In this document: in pieces, positions 26,327 through 37,308 of the stretch
Numbering within the stretch: the stretch's first letter is position 1
How the letters are laid out: every line of letters begins with the position of its first letter
NCBI GenBank assembly: GCA_009741485.1
Contig: CM019214.1
Location: 2,662,913 to 2,726,912 of the forward strand
Length of the DNA: 64,000 nt
Reading direction: 5' to 3'
Source: Malurus cyaneus samueli
Taxonomy: Eukaryota; Chordata; Aves; Passeriformes; Maluridae
Program-made: the position numbers and the translations under genes
Notes under the pieces: generated by a model
The model's database searches: none
What the model was told of the DNA's origin: nothing
Seen by the model: the letters and a program-made list of their open reading frames with translations, nothing else

Positions 26327-27817
26327 AAGGAAATAGAAGGTGTTTCTTTTCAATAGAGAAGAAAACTATTGAAATCTTTTGCTTGGTATTTATAAAGAAG
26401 TGTTGTGGCATTAGTAGATGAGTTGCTATCATGGTCTTTATAAAATACAGATAATTTTCTGAGTTAGATATGTATTTTGAGAATGAATGAATGGATGGTC
26501 TGTGGTCAGATTGAATGTCCGGCTAGACCAGCACATTTTCTCATGACAGATGCTGAATTTCTCAACAAATGTGTTCAACTGACTTAACCATGAGTTTAAA
26601 GTAAACACGCATACAGAGAGGGTGTAAACTACTGGAATTAGAGCCTGCTTCTGAGATTATATATGCAGCATGTCATTAGACTGCCATGAAACCAAAATAT
26701 CATGGATTAATATAGAGAGTTCAGTTTCTGCCTTGTATGATTTATAACCTTGATAAAGTGGCAGTCATAGGACACAAGAAAAGCCTCAAATAAATTATGT
26801 TCCTTAAATTCCCATCGTCCCAGTTTCATTCAGTACACAATTGTGCAACTGCCTCTTTCGATTGGACCACTGCCATGGCATGGGTGCTTTCTTTCTCCTT
26901 TTTAATTGATTATCATTTGCTACCATAAATGTTAATGGCTGTGTTATTGCATTATCATTCTACAGGCAGGTGGAGAGGCTGCCAAGCCATAAAACAATCC
27001 AAAGAGGAGCTTCCTGAGACTTGAGGAGCTCGCCTTATCCTGATGGGATGTGCTTGGGGAGGTGGGTGTGTTGAGAGCTTGCTATCAGGGCTTTCATCCC
27101 AGAATTTGGGTCAAACGTGGATGGTGCCACATCGAGCACCTGAAATATAAGCAGGATCTTTCTAAAATGGCTGAGCTGCCTTAATTCCTGCTGACTTTAC
27201 TGATGACTTGAAGAAATTGCTTGAAAGCAAACTAACAAGACATGGACCACAGGCACATGCATGTGTAGGTTCTGATAACTGGAGGAGATCAGACAGCTCT
27301 TCCACAGCTGCTAATTAGAGAATCATTTTGGATAAATGTGTGATGTGTTCATCACTCAGCGTTTAATGAACTACGTGCAATGTAGATTTTAAGCAGTTTG
27401 TAATAAACTGCTTTAAAGACATTTTTCAGTTGTTCAGATTAAAGAGCCAAATATAAAGGAGGTATTTAGGCAGTATGACGTGCAGTGTCTTTGCTCATTC
27501 TTTCAGGGTATCAAAATCAGGAGGAGTGCATCATGAAAAAACAAACTGGATACCTAAGTATATTCCAGTGAGTGGGAAAAAAGAACTAAAATTTTAAGTT
27601 AAACCAGGATTCAGACAAAAATCCAAACAGAAATTCTATAAGAACCCCTCCATGTCTTGGTAGAGGATAAATGTTTTTATGTAGATAAGACATGCTTATG
27701 TGAGAATCTGATGAGAGTTGAAAATAATTGTGTGAGCTGAGCTGCTTTAGATGCCCATTGCAGGAGACTCCAAAAGTGATGGGGACACTCCTTTCTTGCT
27801 GGGAGGGGATCACTCAC

Positions 27818-27878
27818 CTGGTACACATGAAACACAGGTCCAGTTACTCTTTGGTTAAAGGCATCAAATACACAGCTC
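27818..27878 (-). other. 61-bp exon-like segment with splice consensus (left arm)
   Basis: On the minus strand the segment follows TTTACTCTACAG (acceptor-like) and is followed by GTGAGTG (strong donor-like). One frame is open through it and reads SCVFDAFNQRVTGPVFHVYQ. Copies lie at 30,828-30,887 (minus, one base shorter, so frameshifted) and 33,121-33,181 (plus). I do not recognise the peptide and no neighbouring exon was found, so it could be a relic exon of a duplicated gene or a coincidence. Confidence 0.25.
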
Positions 27879-28899
27879 CTGTAGAGTAAATCCAGACAGA
27901 AACTAACTATGAAATCTTCTTTGAAGATGTGCATCCAAGAACACAAAATTCACCAAACCAGGAGAGCAAGAGCGAGTTTAACTCCTAAACTTGGAGTGTA
28001 TTGCTGAAGTTGATGCCTTATCCATCAGGCTGATCTGAAATAACGGCCAGACAAACTCAAAAGAATGAGAATAAAAACTTTAATCCAGGCCTACACAGGC
28101 CTACTGGTACATTAGGGCAGACAAAAGCCTAATGTTGTTCAGAAATGTTTTTTTGTAAATTTTATATCACCCTATGTTCCCATATATCCAGCTTGCAATC
28201 GGCACTACAAATGATGTTGTTTGGGAGAGCAGGGATACATAAAAATGAAAAAGAATCAGAAGGACTCCATTAAGCAATATTTAAAACACTTTTAGTGGTT
28301 TTGCTGTATAAATTTGCTGAAAGAAAATACTAATCCTCAGTATAGTGAAACCATTGTTTGTTGAATCAACTCTGCTGTACGAGTTACATCCTGAATTCTT
28401 CAGTGTCTGAAACTGGCATGAAAGAGGATCACCTTTTTCCCAATAAATGTTGCTCAGTTGGAGGCTGTGTCCAGGTCACTCATATCAGGTACACATCTCT
28501 ATCTTGTTGGATTAGAAAGAGAAACAACCTACCAATCACCATAAGAAAAAGAATCCAGCTGGCTTCATTATTCCACATATCCTGTACATGTTTTCTTGTT
28601 TCCTGACTACCTAGAAAAAAATATTCTCAGAAAAAAATTTGGGCTGATCACAAGCAGGTTTCACAGCTGACATCTGAATAATAGCTCTGTGCCTTAAAAG
28701 CAAAGGATCACAAAGGCAGCCCATGCTTTAACCCTTTAGATTTGCATTGCAAAAGATGGGCCTCATAATAATAAGCTGCTCTTTACTGGTGAACTTCTAT
28801 GTACTTTTAGGATGTTGACATACACATTAATTTAACTGGAAGGAGTTAAAGGGAAAAATTAGACTGCAGAAATCATAATAATAATAGTAATAAAAACAA

Positions 28900-29060
28900 C
28901 AACAGCAATAACTGTAATATACAACTGGATTGTGCATAGCATTTTCCATCCATAAATCATAAAGGCATTAGATATTATTAAAGCTATTTTGGAGATGAAA
29001 CAAAGAAGAGAGATTACTTGCCTGAGGTCACCAAACAAGTTATAGCATTCAGTCACTTTT
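28900..29060 (-). mobile_element. Probable ancient MIR-type SINE relic
   Basis: The block contains AGCATTTTCCATCC, TTTTGGAGATGAAAC and ACTTGCCTGAGGTCACC in the order expected of the reverse complement of the MIR/CORE-SINE body (cf. AGATGAGGAAACTGAGG ... ACTTGCCCAAGGTCAC). It is heavily decayed. A direct copy is at about 32,500-32,665. Assigned from memory of the consensus; a repeat search would settle it. Confidence 0.5.
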
Positions 29061-29272
29061 GCTGACATTTTACACCAGCATCTGTGATCTGGCTTCTCAC
29101 AGCAGTAAATTGTTAATTCTGAATGTTCTGTGGGCATGAAATCTTGTAAAGAACCAACAGGTACCCAGGGAAAAGGTGCCTGTGTGAGAGAAAATGGAGA
29201 CAGAAAACAAACTGGGATGTGTTTTTTTATTCAGCAGCAGGCACTACAAAATGGAGAGAGAGAGAAATAGAA

Positions 29273-29294
29273 CCGGGATAGAGAGAGAGAGAGA
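29273..29294. repeat. (GA)n microsatellite at gap edge
   Basis: GATAGAGAGAGAGAGAGA runs into the N block. Simple repeats at a gap edge often mark assembly failure or a join. Confidence 0.85.
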
Positions 29295-29319
29295 NNNNNN
29301 NNNNNNNNNNNNNNNNNNN
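29295..29319. other. Assembly gap (25 N)
   Basis: Exactly 25 unknown bases, probably an arbitrary gap size. It separates the unique end of the left arm from the noisy central copy, so the order and orientation across it are not demonstrated by sequence. Confidence 0.98.
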
Positions 29320-29343
29320 TATGATGGCCCGCAATGTGTGTCT

Positions 29344-29377
<34 letters not shown>

Positions 29378-30827
29378 AATAGAAGTGTTTCTTTCAAGGA
29401 AGAAACTATTGAATTCTTTTGCTGGTATTTAATAGAAGAGAGTTGTGGACTTAGTAATGAGTGCTATCTTCTTATAAAATACAGATAATTTCTCTGATAG
29501 TGATGTATTTGAGAATAATGAATGGATGGTCTGGTCAGATTGAATGTCCGCTAGACCCAGCAACATTTTCCTGACAGATGCTGAATTCTCAACAAATGTG
29601 TTCAACTGAACTTAAGACTGAGTTTAAAGTAAACACTGCTAACAGAGGGGTGTAACTCTGGTTAGAGCCTGCTTCTGAGATTATAAATATGCAGCATGTC
29701 ATTAGACTGCCATGGAAAACCAAAATAATCATGGATTATATAGAGAGTTTCAGTTTCTGCCTTGTATAGATTTATATAACCTTGATCTAAAGTGGCAGTC
29801 AATGGACAAAGGAAAAAGCCTCAAAAATAAATTAATTGGTCTCCTAATTCCATCCCACAGTTTCTTTCAGTACACATTGTCATGCCTCTTTCGTGTGGAC
29901 ACTGCCATGGCATGGGGCTTTCAGTTTCTCCTTTTTAATTGGATTTATCATTTGTACCATAAATGTTAATGGCTGTGTTATTGCATTATCATTCATACAG
30001 GCAGGTGGAGAGCTGCCCAAAGCCATAAACAATCCAAAGAGGAGCTTCCTGAGACTGAGGAGCTCTGCCTTATTCCTGATGGGATGTGCTGGGGAGGGGG
30101 GTGTTGAGAGCTTGGCTATCAGGGCTTTCATCCCAGAATTTGGGTCAAACGTGGATGTGTGCCACATCCGAGCACCTGAAAATAAGCAGGATCTTTCAAA
30201 ATGCTGAGCTGCCTTAATTCCTGCTGACTTTACTGATGACTGAAGAAATTGCTTGAAAAGCAAGCTAACAAGACATGAGACCACAGGCACATGCTTGTAG
30301 GTTCTGATAACTGGAGGAGATCAGACAGCTCTTCCACAGCTGCTAATTAGAGAATCATTTTGGATAAATGTGTGATGTGTTCATCAATCAGGTTTAATGA
30401 ACTACGTGCAATGAGATTTTAAGCAGTTTGTAATAACTGCTTTAAGACATTTTTCAGTTGTTCAGATTAAAGAGCCAAATATAAGGAGGTATTTAGGCAG
30501 TATGACGTGCAGTGTCTTTGCTCATTCTTTCAGGTATCAAAACAGGAGAGTGCATCATGAAAAAAAAACTGGATACCTAAGTATATCCAGTGAGTGGGAA
30601 AGCTAAAATTTTAAGTTAAACCAGGATTCAGACAAAAATCCAAACAGAAATTCTATAAGAACCCCATCCTCTTTGGTAGAGGATAAATGTTTTATGATGT
30701 AGTACATGCTTATGTGAGAATCTGATGAGTTGAAAAAATGTGTTGAGCTGAGCTGCTTTAGATGCCCATTGCAGAGACTCCAAAAGTGATGGGGACACTC
30801 CTTTCTTGCTGGAGAGGGATCACTCAC

Positions 30828-30887
30828 CTGGTACACATGAAACACAGGTCCAGTTACCTTTGGTTAAAGGCATCAAATACACAGCTC
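30828..30887 (-). other. Exon-like segment, central copy (frameshifted)
   Basis: Counterpart of 27,818-27,878 with acceptor-like and donor-like flanks kept, but one base missing (ACCTTTGG for ACTCTTTGG), which breaks the frame. Confidence 0.22.
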
Positions 30888-31129
30888 CTGTAGAGTAAAT
30901 CCAGACAGAAACTAACTGAAACTTCTTTGGATGTGCATCCAAGAACACAAAATTCACCAAACCAGGAGAGCAAGAGCGAGTTTAACTCCTTAACTGAGTG
31001 TATTGTGAAGTGATGCCTTATCCATCAAGGCTATCTGAAATAGAGGCAGACAAACTTAAGAGAATGAGAATAAACTTTAATCCAGGCCTAACAGGCCCTG
31101 GTACATTAGGGCAGACAAAGCCTCCTCCT

Positions 31130-31757
31130 GAGACTGCACACCAAAAAATGGACAAACAGAGTCCATTGAAAGAGTCTTCACCTTTTATAAGTTCTGCCTC
31201 TATTAACATATTGGTTTAATTCTCCAATATCTTTCAGGTGATGATTCACCCACCCCAACTTGCTCCCCTCCCCCAACTCCTGTTGTTTCCTTATTTTGGC
31301 TTCTGAGGTTCCTTTGGATTCAGCTCAGAGAGGAATTGTTGTCAAAGATGAGAGAAGGTTCTGAGTTTTTGCCTGTACTGGGGAAGACAGAGTTTACACA
31401 GATGCTTGGTGTAAAACAGGAAACATGAAAAATCCTAGCATCATGACATGTCTTAAGACTCATAACCCATACCTCCCACTTGCACAGGCGTTCACACCTG
31501 AAACCAGATGGGCAGACGAGTTTGTGTGTGGACACGAGTTTGGCAGGGTGCTGTGCACCTGTGTGGCCTGAATTGTTTTTAGGAGAGTCACGGTTGGGGG
31601 TCACTAAGGGCGCTCAGAACACACAGTGCACATCCATTCTCCATGTGGTAGCGAGAGTTGCATGGTCACGACGCAGAATTGCAGGTTCTTCTGGGCCAAA
31701 GCCTGAGGTTCTGTACATTTTTTTTAAATTATGGCTTGACATACTTCCACCTTAAAT
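31130..31757. other. Segment absent from the left arm, partly present in right arm
   Basis: About 630 bp between an AAAGCC and a TTGTTCAG that are nearly adjacent in the left arm (28,130). The first 125 bp or so recur inverted at 32,745-32,885; the rest is unique in the window. On the minus strand it has a TTATAAAAGG box near 31,190 and GGATTAAAGTTT near 31,075-31,086, so it could be part of another LTR-like promoter unit, but ends and target duplication could not be fixed. Either the left arm carries a deletion or this is an insertion older than the right arm. Confidence 0.55.
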
Positions 31758-32668
31758 TGTTCAGAAATGTTTTTCTGTAAATTTATATCACCCTATGTCC
31801 CATATATCCCTTGCAATCGGGACTACACATGATGCTGTTGGGAAGAGCAGGGATACATAAAAATGAAAGAATCAGAAGGACTCCAATTAAGCATTTTAAA
31901 ACACTTTTAGTGGTTTTGCTGTATAAATTTGCTGAAAGAAAATACTAATCCTCTAAGTATAGTGAAACCATTGTTTGATTGAATCACTCTGCTGTACGAG
32001 TTACATCTAGAATTCTTTCAGTCTGTCTGAGAACTGGCATGAAAGAGGATCACTCTTTTTCTCCAATAAATTGTTGCTCAGTGAGCTGGTGTCAGTCCAC
32101 TCATTATCAGACACATCTCTATCTTGTTGGATAGAATATGAACACAACTACCAATCACCATTAAGAAAAAGGACATCCAGCTGGCTTTCATTATCCACAT
32201 ATTCCTGTACATGTTTGTCTGTTTCCTGAGGCCTACCTAGTCAAACAAATATTCTCAGAAAAAATAGGGTGAATCACAACAGGTTTTATCGACTGCATTG
32301 CTGAATAAAGCTATAGGCATAAAAGCAAAGATCACAAAAGGCAGCCTCGCTTTAACCCTTTAGATTTGGCATTGCAAAAGATGGCCTTCATAATTAATAA
32401 GCGCTCTTACTGTGGAATTCATGTACTTTTAGGATGTAATACACATGTGAATTTAACTGGAAGGAGTTAAAAGGGAAAAATTAGACTGCAGAACATAAAA
32501 TAATAGTAATTAAATATTACTATACTACCAGCCAATAACTCTTGATATACAACTGGATTGTGCATCATTTGTCCTTCCATAAATTCATAAACGGGCAGCT
32601 TAAGAATTATTAAAGCTATTTTGGAGATGAAACAAAGAAGAGAGATACTTGCCTTGAGGTCACCAACC

Positions 32669-32744
32669 ATGTTGTCTACAGGCTTTCAGTCTCCTGTTTG
32701 CTTGTATCCAATTTACCATCGTCTGATGATTCGCTTGTGCTTCT
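32669..32744. other. Junction between central copy and right arm
   Basis: About 75 bp matching neither the central copy nor the left arm. The central copy ends in GAGGTCACCAACC and the inverse copy of the central insert begins near GGGGTGGGTGACATC. This is where orientation switches and where a junction assay would be informative. Confidence 0.6.
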
Positions 32745-33120
32745 CGGCGGGGTGGGTGACATCATCACCTGAAAAGATCATTGGAGAATTAACACCCAAT
32801 ATGTTAATGAGGCAGAACTTATAAAAGGTGAAGATCTCATGACTCTGTGTCCATTTTGGGTGCAGTCTCAGGAGGAGGCTTTGTCTGCCCTAATGTACCA
32901 GGGGCCTGTTAGGCCTGGATTAAAGTTGTCTATTCTCATTCTCTTAAGTTTGTCTGGCCTCTATTTCAGATCAGCTTGATGGATAAGGCATCACTCACAA
33001 TACACTCAGTTAAGGAGTTAAACTCGCTCTTGCTCTCCTGGTTTGGTGAATTTTGTGTTCTTGGATGCACATCATCAAAGAAGCTTTCATAGTTAGTTTC
33101 TGTCTGGATTTACTCTACAG

Positions 33121-33181
33121 GAGCTGTGTATTTGATGCCTTTAACCAAAGTGTAACTGGACCTGTGTTTCATGTGTACCAG
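33121..33181 (+). other. 61-bp exon-like segment (right arm)
   Basis: Plus-strand counterpart of 27,818-27,878: preceded by TTTACTCTACAG, followed by GTGAGTG, with an open frame reading SCVFDAFNQSVTGPVFHVYQ, one residue (S for R) different from the left arm. No partner exons were identified. Confidence 0.25.
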
Positions 33182-34673
33182 GTGAGTGATCCCTTCCCAG
33201 CAAGAAGGGAGTGTCCCCATCACTTTTGGAGTCTCCTGCAATGGGCATCTAAAGCAGCTCAGCTCACACCATTGTTTTCAACTATCATCAGATTCTCACA
33301 TAAGCATGTCATATCTACATAAAAACATTTATCCTCTACCAAGAGGTGGCGAGATTCTTATAGAATTCCTGTTTGGATTTTTGTCTGAATCCTGGTTTAA
33401 CTTAAATTTTAGCTCTTTTTTCCCACTCACTGGAATATACTTAGGTATCCAGTTTGCTTTTTCATGATGCACTCCTCCTGGTTTTGATATCCTGAAAGAA
33501 TGAGCAAAGACACTGCACGTCATTCTGCCTAAATACCTCCTTTATATTTGGCTCTTTAATCTGAACAACTGAAAAACGTCTTTAAAGCAGTTCATTACAA
33601 ACTGCTTAAAATCTGCATTGCACGTAGTTCATTAAACGCTGAGTGATGAACACATCACACATTTATCCAAAATGATTCTCTAATTAGCAGCTGTGGAAGA
33701 GCTGTCTGATCTCCTCCAGTTATCAGAACCTACAATAGCATGTGCCTGTGGTCTCATGTCTTGTTAGTTCTGTTTCAAGCAATTTCTTCAGTCATCAGTA
33801 AAGTCAGCAGGAATTAAGGCAGCTCAGCATTTTGAAAGATCCTGCTTATTTTCTAGGTGCTTGGATGTGGCACACATCCACGTTTGACCCAAATTCTGGG
33901 ATGAAAGCCCTGATAGCCAAGCTCTCAACACCCCCCTCCCCAGCACATCCCATCAGGAATAAGGCAGAGCTCCTCAGTTCTCAGGAAGCTCCTCTTTGGA
34001 TTGTTTATGGCTTTGGGCAGCTCTCCACCTGCCTGTATGAATGATAATGCAATAACACAGCCATTAACATTTATGGTACAAATGATAAATCCAATTAAAA
34101 AGGAGAAACTGAAAGCCCCATGCCATGGCAGTGCTCCACACGAAAGAGGCATGTACAATGTGTTACTGAAAGAAACTGTGGGATGGAATTAGGAGACCAA
34201 TTAATTTATTTTTGAGGCTTTTTCCTTTGTCCATTGACTGCCACTTTAGATCAAGGTTACTAAATCTATACAAGGCAGAAACTGAAACTTCTCTATATTA
34301 ATCCATGATTATTTTGGTTTTCCATGGCAGTCTAATGACATGCTGCATATTTATAATCTCAGAAGCAGGCTCTAATTCAGCAGCTTACACCCTCTCTGTT
34401 TAGCAGTGTTTACTTTAAACTCATGGTTAAGTTCAGTTGAACACATTTGTTGAGAATTCAGCATCTGTCAGAAAAATGTGCTGGGTCTAGCCGGACATTC
34501 AATCTGACCCAGACCATCCATTCATTCATTCTCAAATACATTTCTAAATCAAGAAAATTATCTGTATTTTATAAAGACCATATGCACTCATTACTAATGT
34601 CCCACAACTCTTCTTTATTAAATACCAGCAAAAGAATTCAATAGTTTCTTCTCTTGAAAGAAACACTTCTATT

Positions 34674-34675
<2 letters not shown>

Positions 34676-34710
<35 letters not shown>
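34676..34710. repeat. Poly-T tract (right arm)
   Basis: A 35-bp T run, the inverse of the A-rich tracts at 26,287 and 29,345. Confidence 0.9.
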
Positions 34711-34711
<1 letters not shown>

Positions 34712-35607
34712 TGGAAAGTTTGCATCAAGTGGTCTTTTACAAACTGTGTTGTTGAAGGCAGATGAAATGAGGAATCCTGCAAATCAGGCATACAAAATTT
34801 GTTGCATCTGGATCTCTTCCATTTGTTCATGTTTTTGTTAAATCTGTGAACCATATTCTGCCGTGAGATGCTGCATGTGTTTTGCATGTAGGTAGCAGCT
34901 GGATAACAATTACAGGAGAGCAGCTTGCCAACCCAATTGGCAAGTGCTAAACTGGATATTCAAAAGCAGGAATATAAATATTTTGGTTCAAAGTTTAATT
35001 TATTGAAGTACACCATTTGGTACTGGAAGCTTTTTGTAAATAATTTTTCTTACACGGCAGTCATGAATCATTCCAGCAGTGGATATATGCATTAGTGATT
35101 CCAGCCACAAGGTGCTGAAATTTGATGTTGGCTGATGCAAAAATGTAGTTATTATGGTGATTTGACATCTAGCTCCACATCTTGAGTAGACACCACTACC
35201 CCATTTAAAACTAATTCCTCAGGAGTGACATCTCATGCACAGGGATTATGAGTCATTAAATAATCATTTGGTAACACAGTGCATCCCTTGCCTCTGGAAG
35301 TGGTGTTCAGCATGGTGCCGACTCAATTAATCAACCTTAAAATAACACTTTCCACTCTTCTAAATTACACTTCCCTGCCTAAGTTTCTAGAAAGGGCTCA
35401 TTTAACTGGAACATGGTTTTAAAGGTAAAAATCAGCCTGGTCAATGCATTGGGATTCAGATCTGAGCTCTGTCAAAGCGTTGAGTGATTGGATCTGGTGC
35501 CAAATGCTACTTTATGGCTGACTTGAACTGGAAAATCATCCGAGGAGCTCCCTGATGGCCTCTTCTGCAGAAGGAAACCTGTGGAGCATGGAAATGTCTT
35601 GTGAGGA

Positions 35608-36240
35608 TGCCACGATCCACTTAACTCAAGCGGGAGTTGTGAGGGGTTCGTTATCAGAATCTCAGAGTGCAAAAGAAACGAGGGGCAAGTATATATTCAA
35701 AATCATGGGCAATTTTATTGGATTTTTGTGACAGAAGAGGGTGAGAGAGAGAAAGTGAGAGAGAGAGAAAGAGTAGAAAGAGTGGGTTTATAGCTACCAA
35801 ATGGCTCCGACGAGTCCCTTCGAGGTCCGGATTCCATGGGTTCGCCAGCGTCCATTGGGGGATTCCGTCAGGGTCTTTTCAGAGAGACTCTTTATAGTCC
35901 TTTTGAAAGTGGGTGGCAGCAGCCAGGGGGTTGTGAAGTATGGAAAAACCAACCAAGCAGTGGGGAAAGAATGTCCATTGTTCCATGAGGTGTGCAGCAT
36001 GGGCTGTGGCTGTACCGTTCTCTCCGCCTTCACGTCAGGAACGGTGCGACCATCCGTAGCTTACACGTTGTACTCAGCAGCCTGGGAGCTGGAAACTTGG
36101 CAGACATCCCACCTTGATCTGGCTCGGACTCCTTTGAGCAGAAGTCCCCCTTTCTTCCCCTTGGGGTTTTCGGGGTGTTCAGTCTCTGTCCATCTCGAAG
36201 ATCGTGAGACAGTCAAGGGATTTACGTACGGTCTCTTACA
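35608..36240 (-). mobile_element. Solo LTR, family 2, right-arm copy
   Basis: Inverse of the LTR at 24,763-25,391, with flanks GAGGA (35,603-35,607) and GAAGA (36,241-36,245), the same target duplication read on the other strand. It therefore derives from the same insertion event, not a second one. The 157-codon plus-strand frame at 35,801-36,274 is antisense LTR sequence. Confidence 0.92.
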
Positions 36241-36811
36241 GAAGAGCTTCAGCTCTCCTCATTTGTTTTTGTGACCTTTTGGGGCTCTGAACATCAGCGT
36301 GCATTCCGGGATATCCGTGACTGATGCCCACTTCTGAACTGGGCTGTGCTTCTTCATGAAAGATGAGAGCATTTTGTTCCCACACTCAGACTGCTCGCAG
36401 CAAATACAGCCTAAATATCTTAAAGCAGAGATTTATAAATGAATTTTATAGGATACCATGGCTGTTGGGGCAGCAGGTATTGGGAACAGCAGATTGAGTA
36501 AAGACAAGGGCAGATCTGTGTCTGTGTCAGCTTGTGCATTGCTCAAAATAGCTCCTGGTCTATTAATGACACAAATATTGCAGCTGATAACTCCTATCAG
36601 CCTCTGCTTTGCCACTGAAAACTCCTTCAAGTCTGGCTTCTTCTTTTAATTCATGTTCTATACATGTAATTCAGTATTCAAGGCTGAGTCAAAGTTTCTT
36701 CACATTTGGGGCTTTGGCCTTGATTCAACACTACTGAAAATGAAAATACATGGAAATACCCTCTTGACAATTTAACTGAATGAATGTCATATATATTTGA
36801 TGGAATTTTGC

Positions 36812-37053
36812 TTTGAGAAAGCATTTTTGTTAAAAATATTATTATATGAACATCTAAAATGAATATGCATTTGAAACTCTATTTATTTTCTGGCTTAAAA
36901 TCGCATTTACCATCCTATGATCTTACATGAAATTGCAGTGATTTCAGCAAAACTTTGCCACTTTCTCTCACTCAAAGGCTTGACCCATAGGCTGAAAGAG
37001 TGTAAAAAACACTTAAGTAGGTGAAATTATGGGATGTGAGCAAAGGTTGTTGT
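36812..37053. repeat. Direct repeat, copy 2 (right arm, inverted)
   Basis: Inverse counterpart of 23,951-24,189 and a diverged sister of 38,916-39,141. Confidence 0.78.
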
Positions 37054-37234
37054 CGTAACGATGAACATTGCTTTTTCTTGTGATTGAACTGGACTAATGG
37101 CATCTTTTAAACACATTTTTTTCCTGATGAGATTTTGTGTTGTATCAAAGTCCTGTGGACACTGCTTCAGCAGGGTTTGATAATGTGAATACAAAGCTAA
37201 GAAAATATTTAAAAAATACATATTTAATGGCAAA

Positions 37235-37308
37235 CGGTTACAGAATCATAGAATTGATAGGGTTGGAAGGGACCTCTGGAGATCATTTAGTCCAGCCCCC
37301 AAATTCTT
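37235..37308 (-). mobile_element. CR1 3' tail fragment (right arm)
   Basis: Inverse of the fragment at 23,693-23,764: CAGAATCATAGAAT, GGGTTGGAAGGGACCTC and GATCATTTAGTCCAGCCCC, the classic antisense CR1 tail. Confidence 0.9.

Larger units (their letters stand above)
20785..28110 (+). repeat. Left arm of large inverted duplication
   Basis: Sequence here is present in reverse complement at about 32,890-40,205. Paired landmarks sum to about 61,000: the LTR (24,763-25,391 with 35,608-36,240), the poly-A run (22,500-22,537 with the poly-T run 38,458-38,499), the CR1 tail (about 23,693 with about 37,300), and the 61-bp exon-like segment (27,818-27,878 with 33,121-33,181). Long stretches such as 22,540-23,690 look identical by eye, while others (20,900-21,300, 23,760-24,160, 26,300-27,500) differ mainly by single-base indels in short runs. 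That uneven pattern is typical of long-read consensus that short reads could not polish, so part of the apparent divergence may be error. Confidence 0.93.
28111..29294. other. Left-arm extension shared only with the central copy
   Basis: From about 28,130 to 29,050 this sequence matches 31,757-32,668 in direct orientation but not the right arm. The last 240 bp (29,055-29,294) are unique and end in a (GA)n run directly against the assembly gap. Confidence 0.75.
29345..32668 (+). repeat. Central direct copy of part of the left arm
   Basis: Starts with a 31-bp A run and follows the left arm from about 26,310 to about 29,040 in direct orientation, with an extra segment at about 31,130-31,757. 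Relative to the left arm it shows many single-base losses, often in short homopolymers, in places about one per 20 bases. It is also the inverse of 32,745-34,710. The error pattern suggests unpolished long-read consensus; the copy may be a real tandem unit or a collapsed or misplaced haplotype. Confidence 0.9.

Noticed and set aside
29893..30207. 104-codon frame in the central copy, with relatives at 33,832-34,158 in the right arm
   Set aside because: The same DNA is open on both strands in places and is broken differently in the left arm; indels make the frames unreliable. No domain recognised.
35801..36274. 157-codon frame, with similar frames at 3,516-4,268, 14,610-15,062, 24,713-25,159 and 41,247-41,699
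   Set aside because: All are antisense readings of family 2 LTRs, so their mutual similarity comes from the repeat and not from a gene family.
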